This document shows positions 1 through 6,059 of a stretch of DNA of 13,539 nucleotides, piece after piece; the first letter of the stretch is position 1; each line of letters starts with the position of its first letter. The notes under the pieces were generated by a model. That model had not been told where the DNA came from, did no database searches, and was given only the letters and a program-made list of their open reading frames with translations. A program made the position numbers and the translations under genes. This DNA comes from Gemmatimonadota bacterium (lineage in GTDB: Bacteria > Gemmatimonadota > Gemmatimonadetes > Gemmatimonadales > Gemmatimonadaceae): the NCBI GenBank assembly GCA_028287225.1, contig JAQBPZ010000094.1, forward strand, positions 1-13,539. Direction: 5' to 3'.

Positions 1-193
1 GGCGCGACGAGCGGCTGGAGGTGCCGCTGGCGAAGTCGTCCTGCTCCACGAGCGCCACGCGCATCCCGCGCAGCGCCGCGTCGCGCGCAACGCCGGCGCC
101 CGTGATGCCGCCCCCGATGACGAGCACGTCGTGCTGCTCGTGCGCCAGCCTGGTGAAGACGGTGGAACGGTCGTGAGCGGCGGCGGGAGGCAT
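1..193 (-). CDS. glpD: Aerobic glycerol-3-phosphate dehydrogenase, N-terminal part (runs off the window)
   Basis: Reading the minus strand from the ATG at 193 gives 64 residues and then the window ends, so only the N-terminus is visible. After a short lead it contains the dinucleotide-binding motif VLVIGGGITGAGVARDAALR, then ALVEQDDFASGTSSRSSR. The GGGITGAG Rossmann glycine cluster and the DFASGTSSRS segment are the classic start of the GlpD family, an FAD enzyme at the inner membrane face that oxidises sn-glycerol-3-phosphate to dihydroxyacetone phosphate and passes electrons to quinone. Other FAD oxidoreductases share the first motif, but the second is quite specific. No clear ribosome binding site precedes the ATG. 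The gene is divergent from fadI, so lipid glycerol and acyl-chain catabolism sit back to back. Confidence 0.85.
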   Translation of the reverse strand, partial: MPPAAAHDRSTVFTRLAHEQHDVLVIGGGITGAGVARDAALRGMRVALVEQDDFASGTSSRSSR

Positions 194-380
194 ACGCGAA
201 AGCTATCGAGGCGGTGTCGGGCACTGCCACAACTGCCATACCGCATACGCGGTACCGGGTCCGGACCCACGGCTACGACCGTACTACCTCGAACATGGAC
301 ACCGTGCGACAGCCGTGGCCGCGGTCTGTGCCTGGTCGGGACCGGTTGCCCCCCCACCGTCCCGCCCTAGCTTTCCCCGG
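194..380. promoter_or_regulatory. Divergent intergenic region between glpD and fadI
   Basis: This 187-bp gap must hold the promoters of both divergent genes. I see a perfect 12-bp palindrome GGGTCCGGACCC at 257-268 and a short direct repeat ACTGCCA at 223-229 and 232-238. No convincing -35/-10 pair stands out on either strand, and no Shine-Dalgarno precedes either ATG. A 12-bp palindrome is expected a few times by chance in 13.5 kb, so the operator idea is only suggestive. Confidence 0.3.
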
Positions 381-1676
381 ATGCCCTCCTACGGCTCTCC
401 CGGTCGCCGCGTCGCCATCGTCGCCGGCGTGCGCACCCCGTTCTCCCGGTCGGGATCCGCGCTCAAGTCGCTCTCCGCCATCGACCTCGGCAAGCGCTGC
501 GTCGCCGAGCTGATTCAGCGCTCCGAGCTCGACGGCAAGCTGGTGGATGTCGTGGTCTACGGCACGGTCGTGCAGGCCGTCATCGCGCCGAACATCGCGC
601 GCGAAGTGTCTCTCCTGCCGCTCCTCCCCCGCGGTGTCCAGTCCTTCACGGTGAGCCGTGCCTGCGCCTCGGCCAACCAGGCCATCACGGACGCCGCGGA
701 CCAGATCATCCTCGGCCACGCCGACGTCGCGATCGCCGGCGGGTCCGAGTCGCTGTCCAACGTGCCCATCCTGCATTCGCGCGGGATGACCGAGGCCCTC
801 ATCGCGGCCTCGAAGTCCAGGACCCTCGGCGGCCGCGTGCGCGCGCTCTCCACCGTGCGTCCCCGGGATCTCGTGCCCATCACCCCCGCCATCGCCGAGC
901 CCTCCACCGGCGAGACGATGGGCGAGTCCGCCGAGAAGATGGCGAAGCTCAACGGGATCTCGCGGGCCGACCAGGACCACTTCGCGCTCCGCTCGCACCG
1001 GCTCGCCGCCGCGGGCACGCAGGACGGGCGCCTCACCGCCGAGATCGCGCCGCTCTTCGTGCCACCCACGTTCGAGCCGATGACCGAGGACAACGGCATC
1101 CGCCCCGACACGTCGATCGAGCAGCTGCGCGCCCTGAAGCCCGTGTTCGATCGCAAGTACGGCACGGTCACCGCGGGCAATGCATCGCCGCTCACGGATG
1201 GCGCGAGCGCCGTGCTGCTCATGAGCGAGGAGCGCGCGCGCTCGCTCGGCTACCGGCCGCTCGCGTACATCCGCAGCTACAGCTACGCCGCGCTCGATCC
1301 GGGCGAGCAGCTCCTCATGGGCCCCGTGCTCGCCGCGCCCGTCGCGCTGCAGCGCGCCGGGCTGGAATTGCACGACATGGACCTCGTGGAGATGCACGAG
1401 GCGTTCGCGTCGCAGGTGCTCTGCAACCTCAAGGGATTCGAGTCCTACGAGTGGGCGGAGCGCGCCGGGTTCAGCAAGCCCGTGGGTGAGGTGGACCGCG
1501 CGAAGCTCAACGTGATGGGTGGCTCGCTGGCGATCGGGCATCCCTTCGGGGCGACGGGCGGCCGCATCCTCACGACACTCTGCAACGAGCTGCAGCGCCG
1601 CGACGGACAGTTCGGGCTCATGACCGTCTGCGCCGCGGGGGGCATGGGACACGCCATGGTCATCGAGAGAGCCTGA
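381..1676 (+). CDS. fadI: Acetyl-CoA C-acyltransferase (3-ketoacyl-CoA thiolase), FadI type
   Basis: Thiolase catalysing the last step of beta-oxidation, cleaving 3-ketoacyl-CoA with CoA to acetyl-CoA and a shortened acyl-CoA. Thiolase signatures are in order: nucleophile Cys95 in VSRACASANQAI, His339 in EMHEAFASQ, His387 in GGSLAIGHPFGATGGR, and the general acid/base Cys417 in VCAAGGMGHA. The protein is 431 residues, close to E. coli FadI (436) and longer than FadA-type thiolases (about 390). I chose the ATG at 381 because GRRVAIVAGVRTPF follows directly, as in the family. An in-frame GTG at 315 would add 22 proline-rich residues that do not look like thiolase. The stop overlaps the ATG of fadJ (TGATG), so the two subunits are probably translationally coupled and form the FadIJ trifunctional complex. 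Confidence 0.93.
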   Translation: MPSYGSPGRRVAIVAGVRTPFSRSGSALKSLSAIDLGKRCVAELIQRSELDGKLVDVVVYGTVVQAVIAPNIAREVSLLPLLPRGVQSFTVSRACASANQAITDAADQIILGHADVAIAGGSESLSNVPILHSRGMTEALIAASKSRTLGGRVRALSTVRPRDLVPITPAIAEPSTGETMGESAEKMAKLNGISRADQDHFALRSHRLAAAGTQDGRLTAEIAPLFVPPTFEPMTEDNGIRPDTSIEQLRALKPVFDRKYGTVTAGNASPLTDGASAVLLMSEERARSLGYRPLAYIRSYSYAALDPGEQLLMGPVLAAPVALQRAGLELHDMDLVEMHEAFASQVLCNLKGFESYEWAERAGFSKPVGEVDRAKLNVMGGSLAIGHPFGATGGRILTTLCNELQRRDGQFGLMTVCAAGGMGHAMVIERA

Positions 1677-3850
1677 TGTACGCCATCCGCCTGGAGTACG
1701 CCAACGGCATCGCCGTCGTCACGCTGGACCTGCCGAACGAGCCGGTCAACAAGGTCACCGCCGCGCTGCGCGACGACTTCGCGCTGCTCTTCAACCACAT
1801 CGAGGCGGATCCCTCCGTGCGCGGGGTCGTGCTGATGTCGGGCAAGGCGGACACCTGGATCGCCGGCGCGGACATCGACGAGTTCCTCACGCTGCGCAAC
1901 GCGAGCGACGCGGAGGCGCTGAGCCGCACCGGGCAGGCGCTGCTCGCGCGCCTGGAGGGCCTGGCGATTCCCGTGGTGGCCGCGATTCACGGCGCCTGCC
2001 TGGGGGGCGGGCTCGAGACCGCGCTCGCCTGCCGCTGGCGCATCGCGACGGATCACCCGAAGACCGTCCTCGCGCTCCCCGAAGTGCAGCTCGGCCTGCT
2101 GCCCGGCGCCGGCGGCACGCAGCGGCTGCCGCGGCTCATCGGCCTGCAGCGCGCGCTCGACGTGATGCTCACGGGCCGCAACGTGCGCGCGAAGAAGGCC
2201 TACCAGATGGGCCTCGTGGACGAGCTGGTGCACCCCTCCATCCTGCGCGAGGTGGCCGTGACGCGCGCGCGCGAGCTCGCCGACGGTACCGCGAAGGGAG
2301 AGCACGAGATGAAGGGACGCGGCGCCACCGGGGCGCTGCTGGAGGAGAACCCGATCGGCCGCGCGATCGTGTTCCGCAAGGCCCGCGAAGGGGTCATGGA
2401 CAAGACCCACGGCCACTATCCGGCGCCCCTCGCCGCGATCGCGGCGGTGCAGGCGGGTTATCAGCACGGCGCGGAGGCGGGCTATCGCGAGGAGTCGCGG
2501 GCCTTCGGCGAGCTCGCGGCCTCCGAAGTCTCCAGGCAGCTCATCTTCCTCTTCTTCGCGACGAACGCGCTGAAGAAGGATCCGGGCGTCAGCTTTCCCG
2601 CCCCGCAGCCCGCCGACGTCCGGACCCTCGGCGTCCTCGGCGCGGGCTTCATGGGCGCCGGCATCGCGGCGGTGGCGGCGCAGCAGGACACCTCGGTGCG
2701 GCTCAAGGACACCGACGTGGGGCGTGTCGGCAAGGGCATCGCGGCGGTGAGCGAGGTGGTGCGCGAACGGCTGAAGAAGAAGCAGATCACGCGGCTCCAG
2801 TACGAGGACACGATGGCGCTCGTGGGCGGCACGAGCGAGTACACCGGCTTCGGCCGCGCGGACCTCGTGATCGAGGCGGTGTTCGAGGATCTCGGGCTCA
2901 AGCAGCGCGTGCTCCAGGACGTGGAGCCGCTGCTCGATCCCTTCGCCGTGTACGCGTCCAACACGAGCACCATCCCCATCTCGCGCATCGCCGAGGCCGC
3001 GGCGCGGCCCGGGCGGGTGCTGGGGATGCACTTCTTCTCGCCCGTGCACAAGATGCCCCTGCTCGAGGTCATCGTCACGCCGCACACCGATCGCGACGCG
3101 ACGGTCACCGCGGTGGCGTACGGGAAGACGCTCGGCAAGACGGTGATCGTGGTGAACGACTCGCCGGGCTTCTACACCACGCGGGCGCTGTCCGCGTACA
3201 TGAACGAAGCGGGGCACCTCCTGGACGAGGGCGCCGAGATCCTGGAGATCGACCGTGCCCTGACGGCGTTCGGGTTCCCGGTGGGTCCCGTGACGCTGCT
3301 GGACGAGGTCGGCATCGACGTGGGCGGCAAGGTGGGGCTGGTGCTCGGCGAGGCGTTCGGGCATCGTATGGCGCCGAGCGCGTCGCTCCGGCAGGTCGTG
3401 GAATCGGGGCGCACGGGCCGGAAGGGCCGGAAGGGCTTCTACCTGTACGACGAGGCCGGGAAACGGGGGGCGGTGGACCCCGGCGTCCTTGCGCTGCTCC
3501 CGTCCGGCGCGCAGCGCCAGTCGATGGCAGCGGAGGAGATCGTGGAGCGGTGCGTGCTCTCGATGGTGAACGAGGCGGCACTCTGTCTGGAGGAAGGGGT
3601 ATTGCGATCGGCCCGGGATGGCGACGTGGGCGCCGTGTTCGGGATCGGCTTCCCGCCCTTCCGCGGCGGACCGTTCCGGTACGTGGACACCGTGGGCGCG
3701 CGGCGGATCGTGGAGCAGCTCGAGTCGCTCAATGGGCGCTTTCCGGGCCGGTTCGCGCCGGCGGCGGTGCTTCTGGACCATGCGCGGGCGCAGCGCCGGT
3801 TCTATCCGGCGCACGGGCACCCGCTGCCGGGCCAGGAGGGTGGGCGATGA
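1676..3850 (+). CDS. fadJ: Enoyl-CoA hydratase / 3-hydroxyacyl-CoA dehydrogenase, FadJ type
   Basis: Two-domain alpha subunit of the beta-oxidation complex, 724 residues (E. coli FadJ is 714). The N-terminal crotonase domain (about 1-190) has the oxyanion-hole stretch around IAGADIDEF, then the catalytic glutamates Glu114 (CLGGGLE) and Glu136 (LPEVQLGLLPGAGGTQRLP). Their 22-residue spacing matches FadJ rather than FadB (20). The 3-hydroxyacyl-CoA dehydrogenase part begins with the NAD-binding GAGFMGAG at 322-329 and contains NTSTIPIS and GMHFFSPVHKMPLLEVI with catalytic His452, followed by NDSPGFYTTRAL and a C-terminal helical domain. It hydrates trans-2-enoyl-CoA and oxidises the 3-hydroxyacyl-CoA with NAD+, feeding FadI. 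The start overlaps the fadI stop, and GAGAG just upstream could serve as ribosome binding site. No truncation or missing catalytic residue is visible. Confidence 0.96.
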   Translation: MYAIRLEYANGIAVVTLDLPNEPVNKVTAALRDDFALLFNHIEADPSVRGVVLMSGKADTWIAGADIDEFLTLRNASDAEALSRTGQALLARLEGLAIPVVAAIHGACLGGGLETALACRWRIATDHPKTVLALPEVQLGLLPGAGGTQRLPRLIGLQRALDVMLTGRNVRAKKAYQMGLVDELVHPSILREVAVTRARELADGTAKGEHEMKGRGATGALLEENPIGRAIVFRKAREGVMDKTHGHYPAPLAAIAAVQAGYQHGAEAGYREESRAFGELAASEVSRQLIFLFFATNALKKDPGVSFPAPQPADVRTLGVLGAGFMGAGIAAVAAQQDTSVRLKDTDVGRVGKGIAAVSEVVRERLKKKQITRLQYEDTMALVGGTSEYTGFGRADLVIEAVFEDLGLKQRVLQDVEPLLDPFAVYASNTSTIPISRIAEAAARPGRVLGMHFFSPVHKMPLLEVIVTPHTDRDATVTAVAYGKTLGKTVIVVNDSPGFYTTRALSAYMNEAGHLLDEGAEILEIDRALTAFGFPVGPVTLLDEVGIDVGGKVGLVLGEAFGHRMAPSASLRQVVESGRTGRKGRKGFYLYDEAGKRGAVDPGVLALLPSGAQRQSMAAEEIVERCVLSMVNEAALCLEEGVLRSARDGDVGAVFGIGFPPFRGGPFRYVDTVGARRIVEQLESLNGRFPGRFAPAAVLLDHARAQRRFYPAHGHPLPGQEGGR

Positions 3851-3938
3851 GGATGGTGTCGATGCCGGATGTTCGCGTAGGTTTCGTCGCAGCGATAAAC
3901 ACCTGAACAGCACGCGATCCCTGTGACCGTGGAGTTGA

Positions 3939-4499
3939 ATGCAAGGTCCTGAGGGTATGGAAAGCTCGGATGCAGACCTCGTCACACGAGTGCTGCACGG
4001 CGAGGTGAACGCGTATGGCGCGCTCGTTTCGCGGTACCGGGACCGGTATGCCCGCTACGCGGTCCACATGCTCGGCAATCGGGAAGACGCGGAGGAGGCG
4101 CTGCAGGATGCCTTCACTCGCGCCTACCGCTCGCTCGCGCGCTGCGAGGAGCCCGAGCGCTTTGGTGCCTGGCTGTTCCGTATCCTGGTGAACAGGTGCC
4201 GGACCAGCGGGGCACGGCGCGTGCGAAGAGGACAGACGTTCGTGCACGACGAGGGCGCGCTCATGAACGCCTCGCAGGAGCATCCTGCGGAGCAGACGAT
4301 GTGGCGCGAGGAGATCGAGCGCGCCGTTGGCGAGCTCAGTCCCGACCAGCGGGAAGCGTTCCTCCTCAAGTACGTGGAGGATCTTGGCTACGACGAGATG
4401 TCTGAGATCACCGGCGTTGGTGTCTCGGCACTGAAGATGAGAGTGATGCGCGCCTGCGACCGGCTGCGCACCCTGTTGCGGGAGGTTCATAGTGCCTGA
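3939..4499 (+). CDS. ECF-type RNA polymerase sigma factor (RpoE-like)
   Basis: A 186-residue sigma-70 family protein with only regions 2 and 4, the ECF architecture. Region 2 (about 13-85) reads DLVTRVLHGEVNAYGALVSR, then GNREDAEEALQDAFTRAY (the -10/core-binding helix) and FGAWLFRILVNRCR. Region 4 (about 128-180) reads LSPDQREAFLLKYVEDLGYD, then a helix-turn-helix with EMSEITGVGVSALKMRVMRA. It would redirect RNA polymerase to promoters of a specific regulon. GGAG at 3931-3934 supports the ATG at 3939; a second ATG at 3957 has GAGGG only 1 nt away, too close to work. The gene ends inside the start of the next gene, as sigma/anti-sigma pairs typically do. An autoregulated promoter is expected in 3851-3938, but I cannot point to one with confidence. 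Confidence 0.94.
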   Translation: MQGPEGMESSDADLVTRVLHGEVNAYGALVSRYRDRYARYAVHMLGNREDAEEALQDAFTRAYRSLARCEEPERFGAWLFRILVNRCRTSGARRVRRGQTFVHDEGALMNASQEHPAEQTMWREEIERAVGELSPDQREAFLLKYVEDLGYDEMSEITGVGVSALKMRVMRACDRLRTLLREVHSA

Positions 4500-5040
4500 G
4501 TGGCAACGGTCCACGCTCGAGTTGATCGTCGAGGAGCTGCGGCGTCCGGTGAAGATCGATGAGTCCTTCGACCGCCGCGTGATGGTGCACGTGCGCCGCA
4601 CGTATGCGCGCCGCCGCCGTCGCGGCATCGCCGGGGTCCTCGGCGCCGCCTCGCGCATCACGCATCATCCGGCCTGGGCCGCGGCGCTCGCCGCGGGCAT
4701 CGTCGCGATCGCCGCCATGGGGGTCGCGCGCAGCCGGCAGCGCCCCGCCACGGCCGCAGGGAGCCACGAGCCCGTGCAGTTCGTCCTCGTCGCCCCCACG
4801 GCGCGCAGCGTCGCCGTGGTCGGGGACTTCAACGACTGGGGGCTGAACGACAGCGCGCTGATCGCCACCAACCACGAAGGTGTGTGGAGCGTCACCGCGC
4901 CGGTGCCAACAGGCGTGCATCGTTACGCGTACGTCGTCAATGGAAAGGACTGGGTCGCCGATCCGAGCGCGCCGCGCTCGGCTGGGGATGACTTCGGGAT
5001 GCCGAGCAGCGTCTTGGTCGTCGAGGAGAGCACCAAATGA
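4492..5040 (+). CDS. Membrane-anchored glycogen-binding-domain protein in anti-sigma position
   Basis: 182 residues starting at GTG 4492, supported by GGAGG at 4481-4485 with 6-nt spacing and overlapping the sigma gene's stop by 8 nt. Residues 1-57 are charged and helical with an arginine cluster (ARRRRRG). About 61-80 (AWAAALAAGIVAIAAMGVAR) is a single membrane segment. Residues about 93-182 form an early-set domain like AMPK-beta/CBM48: VAVVGDFNDWG with Trp116, GVHRYAYVVNGKDWVADP with Trp154, then the closing strand SSVLVV. These two tryptophans match the carbohydrate-stacking pair of AMPK-beta. Gene order, size and topology suggest an anti-sigma factor with a short cytoplasmic sigma-binding region and a periplasmic sugar sensor. 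It lacks the HxxxCxxC zinc motif of classical anti-sigma domains, so that role is inferred from context. An alternative is a simple membrane-tethered carbohydrate-binding protein. Confidence 0.85.
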   Translation: MPEWQRSTLELIVEELRRPVKIDESFDRRVMVHVRRTYARRRRRGIAGVLGAASRITHHPAWAAALAAGIVAIAAMGVARSRQRPATAAGSHEPVQFVLVAPTARSVAVVGDFNDWGLNDSALIATNHEGVWSVTAPVPTGVHRYAYVVNGKDWVADPSAPRSAGDDFGMPSSVLVVEESTK

Positions 5041-5675
5041 GGATTCGCCTGCTTCGTGGACTCATCGCGCTGCTGCTGGGCACCGCCGCGCTCACGACCG
5101 CGGGCGCGCAGGATCCGCGCATCGGCACGCGCCTGGACGCCCCCACGCGCGCCGCGATCCTCGCCATCGTCGATTCGGCGCGCGCCCAGGGCATCCCGGT
5201 AGAGCCGCTGCTGGAGAAGGTCTACGAGGGCATCGGCAAGGGCGCCGACGGCCCGCGCATCATCGCCGCCGTCCGCTCCCTCACCAATGAGATGGCGAGC
5301 GCCCACAAGGCGCTCGGCACCGTCGCCAGCACCGACGAGATCAAGGCGGCCGCCTCGGCGATGCATGCCGGCGTGCCGGCTGTGGAGCTGGGCAGGATGA
5401 AGCAGCAGAGCGGCCTGCGCCGCTCGCTCACCCTCCCGTTCACCGTGCTCGCGGACATCGTCTCGCGCGGCGTGCCGGTGCAGGCCGCCGCCAACGCGAT
5501 CCGCTCGCTCGTGGGGGCCGGTGCCCGTGACGCCGACATCAACACCTTCCAGCGGAACGTGAAGGTCGACATCGAGCAGGGCGCCCCCCCGGCGGCGGCC
5601 GCCGAGACGCGTGCCAAGGGCGCCGCGCCCAGCGCCGGCAAGCCCGAGCGCGACACGCCGGACACCACCCGGTAG
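5037..5675 (+). CDS. Secreted helical protein of unknown function, third gene of the sigma-factor operon
   Basis: 212 residues starting at the ATG that overlaps the previous stop (ATGA), with GGAG at 5025-5028 and 8-nt spacing. A signal peptide is clear: MRIRLLRG, a hydrophobic stretch IALLLGTAALTTAGA, probably cut near residue 24 before QDPR. The mature part is alanine-rich and predicted helical. A G-(I/V)-P-(V/A) motif recurs three times, GIPV at 52-55, GVPA at 112-115 and GVPV at 145-148, and each is followed by an amphipathic helix (for example EPLLEKVYEGIGKG and QAAANAIRSLVGAGA). This suggests degenerate helical-hairpin repeats. The last 30 residues are low-complexity Ala/Pro/charged. 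I do not recognise a named family. The tight overlap argues for a role linked to the sigma/CBM pair in the periplasm. Confidence 0.82.
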   Translation: MRIRLLRGLIALLLGTAALTTAGAQDPRIGTRLDAPTRAAILAIVDSARAQGIPVEPLLEKVYEGIGKGADGPRIIAAVRSLTNEMASAHKALGTVASTDEIKAAASAMHAGVPAVELGRMKQQSGLRRSLTLPFTVLADIVSRGVPVQAAANAIRSLVGAGARDADINTFQRNVKVDIEQGAPPAAAAETRAKGAAPSAGKPERDTPDTTR

Positions 5676-5692
5676 CACGCGACGATGACACG

Positions 5693-5719
5693 GAGGGCCG
5701 GCCAGTCGCGCCGGCCCTC
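5693..5719 (+). terminator. Hairpin terminator after the sigma-factor operon
   Basis: A perfect 10-bp stem GAGGGCCGGC (5693-5702) / GCCGGCCCTC (5710-5719) with a 7-nt loop lies 17 nt after the stop of the secreted protein gene. It is followed by TTGCT rather than a full T-run, so it is either a weak-tail intrinsic terminator or an RNA-stabilising hairpin. Confidence 0.6.
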
Positions 5720-5734
5720 TTGCTGTGCTCCGGT

Positions 5735-5989
5735 GCGCCGGTCGCCTGGGCTTTTAGCGTACACGAATCGTCGCGAATGCGTGGCGAATCGACGCGAATG
5801 AGGCGCAGGGATAGCGCTACATGGTACAGATCGACACGACACACCTCGTGTCCCTAGATGGGGGGGCACCCGGCTGGAGCTCGGTTCACCCATTCGCCTT
5901 GATTCGCATCACATTCGCGAAGATTCGCGTACGCTGAAGGCCCAGGTACGCGAAGATTCGCGCACGCTGAAAGCCCAGCCGACCGGCGC
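5735..5989. repeat. 255-bp imperfect palindromic element with helically phased CGAAT boxes
   Basis: The left arm (5735-5800) and right arm (5891-5989) are inverted copies. Both begin with GCGCCGGTCG at the outer edge and continue through a CTGGGC...AGCGT stretch to an inner GCGAATG. Inside the left arm CGAAT starts at 5764, 5774, 5785 and 5795. In the right arm its complement ATTCG starts at 5892, 5902, 5913 and 5923. Both series step 10, 11, 10 bp, one helical turn each, and mirror each other about an axis near 5845. A 7-bp stem GACACGA (5833-5839) / TCGTGTC (5846-5852) sits almost on that axis. The right arm is longer because 33 bp are tandemly duplicated. No reading frame is evident. It could be a dispersed palindromic repeat, a remnant of a small non-autonomous element, or a multi-site protein-binding array. 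Confidence 0.75.
5916..5978. repeat. 33-bp tandem duplication in the right arm of the palindrome
   Basis: Copies at 5916-5945 and 5949-5978 share 28 of 30 positions with a 33-bp period. Each contains CGCGAAGATTCGCG, itself an inverted repeat with 6-bp arms, followed by ACGCTGAA and GCCCAG. The left arm of the palindrome has one corresponding unit, so duplication or loss happened after the palindrome formed. Confidence 0.9.
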
Positions 5990-6026
5990 CAGGAACGTGT
6001 ACTGGCACCATGCCGCGGAAGCGGGA

Positions 6027-6032
6027 TACAAT
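6027..6032 (+). promoter_or_regulatory. Possible -10 box for the dipeptidyl peptidase gene
   Basis: TACAAT, one base from the consensus TATAAT, lies 27 bp before the ATG at 6060 in an otherwise GC-rich tract and just outside the palindromic element. No good -35 hexamer is visible 16-18 bp upstream, so the call rests on the -10 alone. No Shine-Dalgarno precedes the ATG. Confidence 0.35.
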
Positions 6033-6059
6033 ACGGTATCTTCAGCCCAGAACGATTCC

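Noticed and set aside
315..380. Upstream GTG start for fadI adding 22 residues
   Set aside because: The extension is Pro/Ser-rich and unlike thiolases, while the ATG at 381 places the conserved first strand correctly.
3847..3906. Small open frame of 19 codons overlapping the fadJ stop by 4 nt
   Set aside because: No recognisable product and no ribosome binding evidence beyond the overlap; likely chance.
1445..3985. Very long minus-strand open frame (over 800 codons) opposite fadJ, with similar long ones opposite fadI and DPP IV (273-1652, 6042-8306)
   Set aside because: GC-rich coding DNA leaves long open antisense frames. The translations are Arg/His/Ala-rich low-complexity without domains, while the plus strand carries clear enzymes.
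5997..6059. Upstream GTG start for DPP IV
   Set aside because: It would place 21 polar residues before a good signal peptide, and a -10-like box lies inside the extension.
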